Origin: Claveliimonas ammoniilytica
GTDB lineage: Bacteria; Bacillota; Clostridia; Lachnospirales; Lachnospiraceae
Assembly (NCBI RefSeq): GCF_025567415.1
Contig: NZ_JAOQJV010000009.1
Location: forward strand, 1-64,000
Length of the DNA: 64,000 nt
Direction: 5' to 3'
Notes under the pieces: generated by a model
What the model saw: only the letters and a program-made list of their open reading frames with translations
Databases searched by the model: none
Told to the model about the DNA's origin: nothing
Shown: positions 16,564 to 26,306 of the stretch, in pieces
Position numbering within the stretch: position 1 is the stretch's first letter
Layout of the letters: every line of letters begins with the position of its first letter
Position numbers and translations under genes: made by a program

Positions 16564-18498
16564 ATGAAAGATTATTTGGTGTGTATATTATTTTGGACCA
16601 TTTTTACGGTAATGCTTTATATGTTTGGAAAAGCTGTGAGCAGGGAAGAGAAGAGTGTGTCCGGTAATTTTATTTCAGGCTATCTAGTGTATAGTTTTTT
16701 TGTGGCTACGGGAGCAATTCCGATGCAGCTGGCAGATCTTCCATGGATGGTATTTGCAGTTTATATGGGTGTTTTGTGGATCGGAATAGCAGGAGTTATT
16801 CTATATACGGCTAAGAAAAAGAAATTTGGATTTTATTCCATCAGAGTGAAGGAATATATAGCGGAAAATTGGTTTTTATATGTAATGTGTGCCGTTGTGA
16901 TCTTAATGATGGCATTTTATTATGCTGGATTCTGGCTTGGCAACCATCTGGATGACGGCTATTATATCACTAAAGTAGTGACAATGCCCTATACACGGAT
17001 CGGTGGAAATTATAATTATTCAGCAGGAATACCGGGAACTGGGATCAGCAGTTATATTGTAAATACGTGGGAGATTGAAGCATCGGTATATGTGAAACTG
17101 CTGGGAGCTGCACCGACACTGTATCTGCGTCTGTTCCAGTCAGCATTTTATTACTTTTTGTTTGTTAATGTGATGAAATATCTGACAGAGCAGGTGGTTA
17201 AGACAGCCGGGATCAAAGTGTCCCGGAATACAGCACAGTATGTTGCTGCAATCTTACCGCTTATTTCTACATATTATCTGTATCTGACAAATTCCAAAAT
17301 ACTGGTTCTGCGGGATATGTTTTTTCTGCAGACAGGAATGTTTTTGGGCGCAACGATGGTACGGCTGTGCGGAATCAGCATATTCATGATCCTGTATTTA
17401 AAATACGGAACGAGAAAGAAGACGGTTCCTATGGTGATCGGTTATATAGCGGTATCCGTTGTGCTGGTCTCTAAATCGACGATTGCACTGCCGATTATTC
17501 TGGTATCAGCATTTTCGGCAGGACTGATATGGCTGGCGTGTGAGTATGGAAAGAAAGAACGGATTGCCGGGATCCTGCTGGGGATCGTATATATTGCGGC
17601 CGGTATAATCCTGCCGAATAACGAAGGCATTGCGCAGGTCGTTAAAAATGATATCACAAGTTCGCTGACATCAATCGCGCTGTATCCATTTATTTTGATC
17701 TTTGTATGCAGCTTCCTGTTGAAAAACAAGACGATATATAAGCTGAATGCACAGTTTGTACTGATGGTTCTGCTGATCATCACGCCGGAGTACAATGATG
17801 TATTTGAACTGTGTTCCGTGTATGGTTTTGTAGGCGGAAGAGCCTGGACTGCTGTTGTGTATTACTTTATTGTATTGAATATGGGTTATCTGTGCTATAT
17901 ACTGTACAGGGTTACGGAGAAGGATATGCTGCCGGGAGTTGTGAGCGTCTGTATGAGTGCAGTGCTTACAGTCGTGATGTTAGGCGGCTTTGTACAGAAT
18001 GGAGGCGAAGTGCTTCCGGATAATCCGGTGAAAAAAGCGGATGTGGTAAACAGCCTCAGAGTGATGAAGAATAATAAATATTTTATTCCAAATTCAACAA
18101 TCCTGCTTGGAGAGGAGTTGGAGAAACTCACAGATGAAACAGGAGATCAGTTGTGCGTGGTTATGCCGAAGCTCGTGGTTGATAATGATGCACTGCATTC
18201 ATTAGCCGTTTCCATCAGAGCGTATGCACCGGATATCATTTCAGCATCAGCAATGGAGCGCTACACGATGAGTAATAATCCGGCGTTGTCGGAATATAAG
18301 CAGGTAAATTATGATGCCTTTGTGGCAGATCCGAATCAGGAAAATGCAGATAAATTAGAGAAGGAATTAGATGGAACCGGAGTGAACTGTATTGTTACAC
18401 AGAGTCCAGATTATAAAGAGAGGTTTGATGGAATGGGTTATTCGTTGAAAGCATCAACGGAAGATGGAAGATATTTCATTTGGTATAAAGCTGAGTAA
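16564..18498 (+). CDS. Large polytopic membrane protein, GT-C-like (DUF6077-type)
   Basis: 644-aa integral membrane protein with a dozen or more hydrophobic segments and a ~150-aa extracytoplasmic C-terminus ending in a compact domain (VNCIVTQSPDYKERFDGMG). The loop after the fourth or fifth segment holds NHLDDGYYI, an acidic DD in the position where GT-C enzymes keep their catalytic aspartates. It resembles the DUF6077/DUF6044 group of putative lipid-linked glycosyltransferases. Given the DPM-like GT2 and DUF2304 upstream, it probably uses a polyprenyl-phosphate sugar. Family name is a recollection and should be checked by profile search. Confidence 0.6.
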   Translation: MKDYLVCILFWTIFTVMLYMFGKAVSREEKSVSGNFISGYLVYSFFVATGAIPMQLADLPWMVFAVYMGVLWIGIAGVILYTAKKKKFGFYSIRVKEYIAENWFLYVMCAVVILMMAFYYAGFWLGNHLDDGYYITKVVTMPYTRIGGNYNYSAGIPGTGISSYIVNTWEIEASVYVKLLGAAPTLYLRLFQSAFYYFLFVNVMKYLTEQVVKTAGIKVSRNTAQYVAAILPLISTYYLYLTNSKILVLRDMFFLQTGMFLGATMVRLCGISIFMILYLKYGTRKKTVPMVIGYIAVSVVLVSKSTIALPIILVSAFSAGLIWLACEYGKKERIAGILLGIVYIAAGIILPNNEGIAQVVKNDITSSLTSIALYPFILIFVCSFLLKNKTIYKLNAQFVLMVLLIITPEYNDVFELCSVYGFVGGRAWTAVVYYFIVLNMGYLCYILYRVTEKDMLPGVVSVCMSAVLTVVMLGGFVQNGGEVLPDNPVKKADVVNSLRVMKNNKYFIPNSTILLGEELEKLTDETGDQLCVVMPKLVVDNDALHSLAVSIRAYAPDIISASAMERYTMSNNPALSEYKQVNYDAFVADPNQENADKLEKELDGTGVNCIVTQSPDYKERFDGMGYSLKASTEDGRYFIWYKAE

Positions 18499-18520
18499 AG
18501 AGGGGTGTTGGAAAGACATT

Positions 18521-20458
18521 GTGTATAAAATGAAAGAACGATGGAAATGTTTTGTAAATAAAAAGAATCTGAGAAAATGGATCATTTGTATTGCGGGTGC
18601 CTTTTTGGGAGGCATGATCCTGTCCATGGGCTATGCAGGAGCGCAGTATCTGCGTGAAGGCGGTGCACATGAGCAGCGGACAGTTGAAGCATCGGATATC
18701 CAATGTGATAAGGTTACGGTTGAGGATGGAAATTATCATATCAGCGGCGATGAATCTAAATTGACGATAACTTTTCCGGAAAAAACCTATATATCGAAAT
18801 TGAAATATGCATATGCTGTGCCGGAATACACGAAAAGTAAAGTAAAGGTGTATGTGTCCAACATTTATGGAGATACCGAAGAACGTGAGATTACAGATTG
18901 GTATAAAAATATACTGTCACATTCTACTATTAATATTCATGCAAGGGTAGAAAAGATTGAATTCGATTTCGCCGGGCTGGAATTTGGCATTGATGCTGCG
19001 GACTTTACTATTGATAATGGTTTTGACTGGAATCCTTTTTTGGCGTTATTTCTTATGGCTGTGATATTTCTGGGATTGTATCTGGCAATGTTTAAGAGAG
19101 AGAATGCAAAATATCCGGAAGCAGCATTGTTTGTCAGTATTTTGATCATATCAACGTGTATGCTGGTTATGGAGCCTCCGACAATTGTTGGATGGGATGA
19201 ACAGATCCATATCATGAATACATATAAATTAAGCCCGGGAGAGATGACGGGTAATAAAGCACTGGATAATTTTCAGGTACATGCTAACTGGTTTTCACCG
19301 GAACAGATGGCAAGCTTTGATGAACATGTAGAAGAAATCCATCGTACGAATGAGATGGGAAGTATTGCGACGAGTGCGGTTGCGAAAAAGAATCGTTTCT
19401 TATCCAGTATAGGTTATGTTTTTCAGATTCTGTTTCTGAAAGCAGGGCTGGCGCTTCATCTGCCGTTTTATATCTGCTGGCTGCTGGGCAAGTTCTCAAA
19501 TGTTTTATTATATGCGCTTGGCATGTCTGTGGCTGCGGCGATACTTCCAATTGGCAAAAAGATATTTTCAGTGATTGCCATGGCACCGACAGCGTTGTTT
19601 ATCAGTATCTGTTACACATATGATGTGACGGTTACGGTATTTATAGCGATAGGGATTAGTATTTTTCTTAAAATGCTTTTGTCTAAAGAAAAAGCGTCCA
19701 TGAAATGGAAAGTTTTATTTGTAGTCTGTATGGCTGTTGGATGCATGCCGAAGGCGGTATACGCACCGCTTATGTTACTTGGACTTATGATTCCGTGTGA
19801 AAAATATGAATCAAAGAAAAGCTGTCGTATATACCGGGGAGTATTGATTCTTGGATTTTTAATGTTGATGAGTTCATTTGTGCTTCCGGTGCTTCTTCCC
19901 CACAGCGGAGGAGGAACAGTAGTTGCCGGAGATGCAAGAGGCGGTGATACCAGCGTGACGAGACAGATGGCATATGTGTTGGGAAAGCCATTTGCATATG
20001 CAGTTGTTCTGATCAGAAATGTGTGGGATACGCTGGTAGATTATACAATTGGTACAGCAGTATTTGGCACAATGGGTTATGTTGGAACGATCACACCGCC
20101 AGTTATATTTTCAGTGATTGCTGTTGTGACAGCAGTAACGGACAGTTACCGTGAAGAAAGGCTGGATAAATTATCCGGCAGACATCGGGCGGGAATTGTG
20201 ATTAGTATTGTGATTACGATTGCATTGATCTGGACAGCCCTCTATCTTTCGTTTACAGAAGTCGGCAAGACACAGATCGCGGGAGTCCAGGCAAGATACT
20301 ATCTACCGTTTCTGTTTTTACTGTATGTTTGCCTGCAGAATAGTAAGATTAAATGTAAGGTGAAGGCAGAAAATTATCAGATGGCAGTTATGCTGCTAAC
20401 CGGAGGATTTATGTTCTGGCAGATTTTTGTATATTTTATTTTGGCACGTATTGTCTGA
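18521..20458 (+). CDS. DUF2142-family membrane protein, putative GT-C glycosyltransferase
   Basis: About 645 aa with a first TM (~20-40), an extracytoplasmic beta-rich domain (~55-165), then about ten more TMs. The loop MEPPTIVGWDEQIHIMNTYK is the DUF2142 signature, with the acidic DE in the first large external loop as in GT-C enzymes. Start is uncertain: GTG 18521 follows GGAAAG; ATG 18530 and an upstream ATG 18464 (overlapping the previous gene) are alternatives. Likely takes a polyprenyl-phosphate sugar made by the DPM-like enzyme two to three genes upstream. Confidence 0.75.
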   Translation: MYKMKERWKCFVNKKNLRKWIICIAGAFLGGMILSMGYAGAQYLREGGAHEQRTVEASDIQCDKVTVEDGNYHISGDESKLTITFPEKTYISKLKYAYAVPEYTKSKVKVYVSNIYGDTEEREITDWYKNILSHSTINIHARVEKIEFDFAGLEFGIDAADFTIDNGFDWNPFLALFLMAVIFLGLYLAMFKRENAKYPEAALFVSILIISTCMLVMEPPTIVGWDEQIHIMNTYKLSPGEMTGNKALDNFQVHANWFSPEQMASFDEHVEEIHRTNEMGSIATSAVAKKNRFLSSIGYVFQILFLKAGLALHLPFYICWLLGKFSNVLLYALGMSVAAAILPIGKKIFSVIAMAPTALFISICYTYDVTVTVFIAIGISIFLKMLLSKEKASMKWKVLFVVCMAVGCMPKAVYAPLMLLGLMIPCEKYESKKSCRIYRGVLILGFLMLMSSFVLPVLLPHSGGGTVVAGDARGGDTSVTRQMAYVLGKPFAYAVVLIRNVWDTLVDYTIGTAVFGTMGYVGTITPPVIFSVIAVVTAVTDSYREERLDKLSGRHRAGIVISIVITIALIWTALYLSFTEVGKTQIAGVQARYYLPFLFLLYVCLQNSKIKCKVKAENYQMAVMLLTGGFMFWQIFVYFILARIV

Positions 20459-20486
20459 GAATAATAAAAGATAAATGGAGATTAAC

Positions 20487-22940
20487 ATGGAAAAACGATT
20501 TGTTGTTACACAGTGCAGATTTCATGCAGTAGACAGAACAAAGCTTATCATCAGCGGATGGATGGGAGTGGAAGAGACAGATTCTGTTGGTATCAAGGTA
20601 ATGTTGGATAAGGAACCGTTGGAATATCATATTGAGAAAAAGATTAATACTGGAATCGCGATGATGGAAATGGAGGAGGGCAGAACACGCCCGAAATATA
20701 TCTATGCGGTTCATGTAACACTTCCGGAGGACTGGAAGAAGAAAAGAGAACTGCAACTGACTACAAAGGATTCTGCGGATGAGAATCCGGCTAAAGATTT
20801 TCAAATTTCGGTTATGAAGCTGAAGAAGAAAGTTAAAGAGCTGGAATACCGTGCCAAATGCAAAAAATATGAAGATCAGGGCTTTATGATCAAGGGTTGG
20901 TGCGTGTGCCTTGCCCATGTGGATATTACGGTTAAAGATGAAAAAGGAAGAACGCTTCCGGTCGAGATCAGAAGAAAGAAGAATGCGGATATCTTCAGCT
21001 ATTATCCGGAATGTACAGAAGAGGATGTATATGGATTCGAGATCCTGTATAGGGGAGAGCTGCCGGGAGCAGTCTATGTGTCTATGAAGGATGGAGACAG
21101 AAGTTCGCGGTATGGTGTAACGCTTAAGAATACGCCTGTAAAGAAAGTTACACAGAAGATAAAGAAATACAGTGTTAAGAGTGTGACATATCTTGAAAAG
21201 TATGGTATTCAGGACGTCTACGAACGTGTGAAGATCAAACTCTCGAAGAAAGAATTTAATTTGTATGAACATTGGAGAAGAATTCATCTTCCGGATAGCA
21301 GAGAACTTCAGCAGCAGAGAATGACCAGCTTTGAATATGCGCCGAAATTTTCAATCGTGGTTCCGCTGTATAAGACGGATCATGTATTCTTGCAGGAAAT
21401 GATCGATTCTGTAAAAGCACAGACTTATAGTAACTGGGAACTCTGTCTTTCTGATGGAAGCGGTAAGCCGTCACCATTGGAGGATGAGCTGAAGAGATAT
21501 ACAGCAGAGGATGCAAGGATCAAAGTGGTGAGCAATGAGACTCCGTTGCAGATTTCTGACAATACTAATAAGGCACTGGAAATAGTATCGGGAGACTGGA
21601 TCGCATTTATGGATCATGATGATCTGCTGACACCGGATGCATTATATGAATGTGTAAAGATGATGAATGAAGTGCCTAGTACGGATATGATCTATACTGA
21701 TGAAGATAAGATATCGATGGATGGATCAGATTTCTTCCAGCCTCATTTTAAATCAGATTTTAATATTGATATGCTGCGGGGAACGAATTATTTCTGCCAT
21801 TTTACAACGGTACGCAGGGATCTGTTTGAAAAAGCAGGTGTGCTGAATGGAGAATTTGATGGTGCGCAGGATTATGATTTTGTGCTGCGGTGTGTGGAAC
21901 ACGCAGAATGTGTGAAGCATGTTCCAAAGGTGCTGTATCACTGGCGTGCGCATAAAGATTCAACGGCAGAAAATCCGGAAAGTAAATTATATGCATTTGA
22001 GGCAGGTGCAAGAGCAGTGCAGGCGCACTATGACAGAGTGGGAATTCCGGCGGATGTAGAGTCTACAAAATATCTTGGCATATATAGAAGTAAATACCGG
22101 GTAACGGAAAAGCCGTTAATTTCGATCATTATACCGAACAAAGATCATATTGACGATCTGGATAAATGTATCCGGTCGATTGAAGATAAATCTACGTATC
22201 AGAATGTCGAATATATCATTGTGGAAAATAATAGTACTGATAAGGCGACATTTACCTATTATGAGAAACTGCAGAAAGAAAATAAGAAGGTCAGAGTTGT
22301 CCGCTGGGATAAGGAATTCAATTATTCCGCGATTAATAATTACGGAGTATCGTTTGCAAAGGGAGATTATTATCTGTTCTTAAATAACGATACAGAGATT
22401 ATCAATGAGAATTGCCTGGAAGAACTGATGGGATACTGTCAGCGGAAAGATGTGGGAATTGTCGGAGCAAGATTGTTCTATGAAGATGGAACAATCCAGC
22501 ATGCAGGCGTGATTGTGGGTATCCAGGGAGTTGCAGGTCATGCATTTGCCGGCCAGGCACATGAATCACCGGGATATTTTGGAAGAGCGATCATTGCTCA
22601 TGACTGCAGTGCAGTGACAGCGGCATGTATGCTGGTTAAGAAAGAAGCGTTTGACAAGGTACATGGATTTGATCCAAAATTAGCTGTGGCATTCAATGAT
22701 ATTGATTTCTGCCTGAAGGTAAGAGAAGCAGGATATCTGGTTGTATATAATCCATATGCAGAATTGTACCATTATGAATCCAAGTCAAGAGGTAAAGAAG
22801 ACAGCGAGAAGAAGGTGCGCCGTTTTATGGGAGAGATCGAGACATTCCATGAGAAATGGTTTGATATTCTGGATCAGGGAGATCCGTACTATAATCCGAA
22901 TCTGACGCTGAATGAGAATAATTTTGATTTGAGACAGTAA
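20487..22940 (+). CDS. Giant tandem-domain glycosyltransferase family 2 (two GT2 domains)
   Basis: 817 aa. Start at ATG 20487, six bases after GGAG (ATG 20475 would place the ribosome site inside the gene). Layout: two small beta-rich modules (about 1-100 and 115-215, each with an S/KGW core), a helical linker ending DSRELQQQR, GT2 domain 1 (~285-520) with SDGSG (D323) and MDHDD (D376-x-D378) intact, then GT2 domain 2 (~545-790) with VENNSTD, LNNDTEI and the conserved ending ESKSRGKED. Dual GT2 proteins often build rhamnose-rich backbones, adding two linkages each. Paralogous to the next gene and to the protein at 33169. Confidence 0.85.
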   Translation: MEKRFVVTQCRFHAVDRTKLIISGWMGVEETDSVGIKVMLDKEPLEYHIEKKINTGIAMMEMEEGRTRPKYIYAVHVTLPEDWKKKRELQLTTKDSADENPAKDFQISVMKLKKKVKELEYRAKCKKYEDQGFMIKGWCVCLAHVDITVKDEKGRTLPVEIRRKKNADIFSYYPECTEEDVYGFEILYRGELPGAVYVSMKDGDRSSRYGVTLKNTPVKKVTQKIKKYSVKSVTYLEKYGIQDVYERVKIKLSKKEFNLYEHWRRIHLPDSRELQQQRMTSFEYAPKFSIVVPLYKTDHVFLQEMIDSVKAQTYSNWELCLSDGSGKPSPLEDELKRYTAEDARIKVVSNETPLQISDNTNKALEIVSGDWIAFMDHDDLLTPDALYECVKMMNEVPSTDMIYTDEDKISMDGSDFFQPHFKSDFNIDMLRGTNYFCHFTTVRRDLFEKAGVLNGEFDGAQDYDFVLRCVEHAECVKHVPKVLYHWRAHKDSTAENPESKLYAFEAGARAVQAHYDRVGIPADVESTKYLGIYRSKYRVTEKPLISIIIPNKDHIDDLDKCIRSIEDKSTYQNVEYIIVENNSTDKATFTYYEKLQKENKKVRVVRWDKEFNYSAINNYGVSFAKGDYYLFLNNDTEIINENCLEELMGYCQRKDVGIVGARLFYEDGTIQHAGVIVGIQGVAGHAFAGQAHESPGYFGRAIIAHDCSAVTAACMLVKKEAFDKVHGFDPKLAVAFNDIDFCLKVREAGYLVVYNPYAELYHYESKSRGKEDSEKKVRRFMGEIETFHEKWFDILDQGDPYYNPNLTLNENNFDLRQ

Positions 22941-22959
22941 ATGGACTGAGGATATTATC

Positions 22960-25374
22960 ATGATTAAAAATGTATTTTATATCAAGAACTGCAGATTTCA
23001 TTTATATGATGAGAATGTGCTGTTTCTGTGCGGAAGTTTCAGACTGGACACGATGGCAGGTGAACGGCTTGTTGCTACGCTGGATCGTCAGAAACTGGAG
23101 ATAAAAGTGGAAGAACATGACCTTCCGTTTTCGCTTATGCAGCAGAAAGGGACGCTTACGAAGCAGTATTATGCGTGGGTGCAGCTCCCGGATGACTGGC
23201 AGCAGGGAAGCAGACTCAGGATCGTACAATATGGCAAAGACGGAAAGAGACTTGCAGGAATGTATGCGGTTTCTCGATTGAAGAAGATGCAGATGGAACT
23301 GGCGTATAAGATTGAGCAGGTTCAGATGCAGGATGGACAGGTGATTGTAAAAGGATGGTATGCGGAGCCTACACATACCGAGATTACGCTTACTAGTCAT
23401 GGGAAGTATATTCCGGTGGAAGTAAAGAATGAAGCAAGACCGGATGTGAAAGCGGTTATCCCGGAAGCCTGTTTAACAGATATTAAAGGGTTCGAGGCAG
23501 CTGCATGCGTGGATAAAGCCGATGCATGGAAGCTGTATCTGAACGCTGGAAACAGACATGGAATGTCAAGATTGCATCCAGATGACAGTGCTGTGTTTGG
23601 CAGGCTGGCAAAGATAGAGCGGATTGCAGAAAAGACCAGTGATTCGATGCATCAGTATGGGATCCGGGGAACGTATGATAAGATTCAGAGAAAACTGCTG
23701 AAAAAGGATCAGATTACATATAAAAATTGGCGGAAGCTCTATACACCTGATAAAAAAGAACTGCAGAGACAGAGAGATGAATATCTGGAATATCAGCCGA
23801 AGATTTCCGTGCTGGTATCGGCAGAGGAATCCGGCGGGCTGTTGACAGACCTTATCCGGTCAATGCTGGAGCAGACCTATGCAGACTGGGAACTCTGTAT
23901 CGCAGCGGCGATGGATACTAAGATTGAGCTTGGCACATGTGCTGACAGTAGGGTAAGAATCATACGTATGAGAGAACAGGAAAGTCTGGCAGAGATGCTG
24001 AACGGGGCAGTACGGGAAGCGTCTGGAGACTATATGGTACTTGCAGATGCAAAAGACTGTCTGGCACCGGATGCGCTTTATGAATGTGTGAAAAGACTGA
24101 ATCAGGAACCGGAAGCTGTGATCCTGTATACAGATGAAGATAAGCTGGATCTGGGAAGACGCAGATATTACGCTCCGCAGTTTAAGACGGATTATAATCT
24201 GGATTTATTAAGGAGCTGTAACTATATTTCACATCTGTGTCTGGTTCGCTGTGATATAGCTGAAAATGCAGGATATTTGGATCCGTCATTTGATGATGCG
24301 CTGGAGTATGATTATATACTGCGCTGTACGGAATGCGCAGATCCGAAGCATATTGTTCATATTCCGAAAGTGTTATATCATGTGCGGAATACTGCGGATA
24401 CAAATAAAGCAGACAAATACCATGCAGAGAAGCGTGCGCTGGAAGCGCATCTAAAGCGGCTGGGAATCTGTGCGGAGGTACTTCCGGCAGAAGCAAAAGG
24501 CTGTTTTCGTGTGAAGTACAGTGTGAAAGAGAAACCATTGGTTTCGGTTATCATACCGACCAAAGATCACATAGAGGATCTGGATAAGTGCCTGCGTTCG
24601 CTGGAAGAAATAAATACCTACCATAATATCGAGTATATTATTGTGGAGAATAATAGTGAAAAGGCAGAAACATTTGCGTATTACGAACAGCTTGCGGAGA
24701 AGATGCCGAGAGCAAAGGTTGTATACTGGAAAGAAAAGGGGTTCAATTATCCGGCAATCAATAATACCGGTGTCAGGCATGCCGGCGGAGATTACCTGTT
24801 GTTTCTGAATAATGACACGGAAATCGTGAACGCAGACTGTATTGAAGAAATGCTTGGACAGTGCCAGCGGAAGGAAGTCGGTGCGGTTGGAGCAAGACTG
24901 TATTATGAAGATGGAACGATTCAACATGCCGGCGTGATCGTAGGGCTTGGCGGCGTAGCAGGACATGCATTTGTAGGATATGAGCATGATGATCCGGGAT
25001 ACTGTGGCAGAATCATGTTGACCCAGGATTACAGTGCCGTTACGGCAGCGTGTATGATGGTGGATCGCAGAGTGTTTGAAGAAGCAGGAGGCTTTGATGA
25101 GCAGTATGCAGTGGCGTTTAATGATGTGGATCTGTGCCTTGCGATTCGGAAGGCCGGTTATCTGATCGTCTATGATCCGTACGCTGAACTGAAACATTAT
25201 GAATCAAAATCCAGAGGAATGGAAGATACAGATGAAAAAGTGCGCCGGTTCAATTTAGAGATCGCGCTGTTTCAGGAACGCTGGAAAGAGGTACTGGAAA
25301 CGGGAGATCCATATTATAGTCCGAATTTAACATTGGCGAAAAATGACTTCAGCCTGGCTGTTGATGTAAGATAA
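22960..25374 (+). CDS. Tandem-domain glycosyltransferase family 2 with a degenerate first GT2 domain
   Basis: 804-aa paralogue of the preceding gene, with the same layout: two beta-rich modules, linker, GT2-1, GT2-2. The first GT2 domain has lost its key residues: the donor-binding SDGSG region reads AAAMD, and MDHDD reads ADAKD (D363-A-K365), so the DXD motif is gone. The second domain is intact (VENNSEKAET, LNNDTEIV, HAGVIVG, ESKSRGMED). Thus probably only the C-terminal domain catalyses, while the first may bind acceptor or partner. Separated from its paralogue by 19 nt; last gene of the operon, followed by a terminator. Confidence 0.85.
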   Translation: MIKNVFYIKNCRFHLYDENVLFLCGSFRLDTMAGERLVATLDRQKLEIKVEEHDLPFSLMQQKGTLTKQYYAWVQLPDDWQQGSRLRIVQYGKDGKRLAGMYAVSRLKKMQMELAYKIEQVQMQDGQVIVKGWYAEPTHTEITLTSHGKYIPVEVKNEARPDVKAVIPEACLTDIKGFEAAACVDKADAWKLYLNAGNRHGMSRLHPDDSAVFGRLAKIERIAEKTSDSMHQYGIRGTYDKIQRKLLKKDQITYKNWRKLYTPDKKELQRQRDEYLEYQPKISVLVSAEESGGLLTDLIRSMLEQTYADWELCIAAAMDTKIELGTCADSRVRIIRMREQESLAEMLNGAVREASGDYMVLADAKDCLAPDALYECVKRLNQEPEAVILYTDEDKLDLGRRRYYAPQFKTDYNLDLLRSCNYISHLCLVRCDIAENAGYLDPSFDDALEYDYILRCTECADPKHIVHIPKVLYHVRNTADTNKADKYHAEKRALEAHLKRLGICAEVLPAEAKGCFRVKYSVKEKPLVSVIIPTKDHIEDLDKCLRSLEEINTYHNIEYIIVENNSEKAETFAYYEQLAEKMPRAKVVYWKEKGFNYPAINNTGVRHAGGDYLLFLNNDTEIVNADCIEEMLGQCQRKEVGAVGARLYYEDGTIQHAGVIVGLGGVAGHAFVGYEHDDPGYCGRIMLTQDYSAVTAACMMVDRRVFEEAGGFDEQYAVAFNDVDLCLAIRKAGYLIVYDPYAELKHYESKSRGMEDTDEKVRRFNLEIALFQERWKEVLETGDPYYSPNLTLAKNDFSLAVDVR

Positions 25375-25387
25375 GCAAAGAAAAATT

Positions 25388-25428
25388 GCGGTGGTTTTCA
25401 GAAAACATGGAAACCGCTGTAATTTTTT
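25388..25428 (+). terminator. Terminator ending the licD-GT operon
   Basis: Twelve-pair stem with some G-T pairs (arms 25388-25399 and 25409-25420, core GGTTTTC/GGAAACC) followed by AATTTTTTG. Confidence 0.7.
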
Positions 25429-25435
25429 GCTTTCG

Positions 25436-25464
25436 TTGACAGCAGATAGTCAGTTCTGTATAAT
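25436..25464 (+). promoter_or_regulatory. Consensus SigA promoter for the ABC exporter operon
   Basis: Perfect TTGACA (25436-25441), 17-bp spacer and TATAAT (25459-25464). The strongest-looking promoter in the glycan region; start of transcription ~25471, within 50 nt of the permease start. Confidence 0.85.
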
Positions 25465-25517
25465 AAAATAGATTCGTATTTATCAGGTATAATATGTCTT
25501 ATCGTGGAGGAAATATA

Positions 25518-26294
25518 GTGTCGAAATATATACAAAATTTTAATAAGTTCCGTCCGCTGTTAAAAGAATTGATCATGCGAGATATCAAAACAAAATACCG
25601 CAAGTCGATTCTTGGTGTGTTCTGGACAATTTTAAATCCGCTGTTTATGATGGTGGTGCTGTCAATAGTGTTCTCGAATATGTTTAAATTTGATGTAGAA
25701 TACTTTCCAGTGTATCTGCTAAGTGGTCAGTTGATTTTCAACTTTTTCAATGAAGCGACAACGAATGCAATGGGAGCTATTGTTATGAATGGTCCATTGA
25801 TCAAGAAGATTTATGTTCCGAAGTATATGTTTGTATTGTCACGAATTTTTTCGAGTTCAATTAATCTGCTGGCATCATTTACGGCGATGATCTTTGTGAT
25901 GCTTGCTATGCGTGTGGAATTACATTATACAGTTCTGCTTGCACCGATACCATTGCTTTTTATTGTGTTCTTTTCACTGGGAGTGGGACTTATCCTATCA
26001 GCGATCACAGTCAAATTCCGTGATATCATGCATTTGTATTCCGTATTTGTTACTGCTTTGATGTATTTGACACCGGTTATTTACCCGATGTCGATTCTTC
26101 CGGAATGGCTGAAGAAAATTGTATTATTGAATCCACTTACAAATATTCTGACTATGTTCAGAAATGTGATGATTAATAATATGCTGCCGAGCATTTCTTC
26201 GATTCTGCTTGCAGCAGTTGAAGTTGCAGTTGTGATGGTACTTGGTTTATATGTATTTTATAAGCGTCAGGATACATTTATACTGGATATATAG
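25518..26294 (+). CDS. ABC-2 type polysaccharide exporter permease (Wzm/TagG-like)
   Basis: 258 aa from a GTG start at 25518, seven bases after GGAGG; ATG 25494 upstream in frame has no ribosome site. An amphipathic N-terminus with RDIKTKYRKSILG precedes six hydrophobic segments (first near 33-55), as in ABC-2 O-antigen/teichoic acid permeases. The conserved FRDIMHLYSV and LTPVIYPMSILP blocks are present. It forms the channel for a lipid-linked polymer with the ATPase 12 nt downstream. Confidence 0.9.
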   Translation: MSKYIQNFNKFRPLLKELIMRDIKTKYRKSILGVFWTILNPLFMMVVLSIVFSNMFKFDVEYFPVYLLSGQLIFNFFNEATTNAMGAIVMNGPLIKKIYVPKYMFVLSRIFSSSINLLASFTAMIFVMLAMRVELHYTVLLAPIPLLFIVFFSLGVGLILSAITVKFRDIMHLYSVFVTALMYLTPVIYPMSILPEWLKKIVLLNPLTNILTMFRNVMINNMLPSISSILLAAVEVAVVMVLGLYVFYKRQDTFILDI

Positions 26295-26306
26295 GAGAAG
26301 AGAAGA

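Noticed and set aside
24451..25197. Minus-strand open frame of about 248 codons inside the second giant GT2
   Set aside because: Antisense to conserved GT2 motifs, no promoter or ribosome site, His/Ile/Cys-rich composition.
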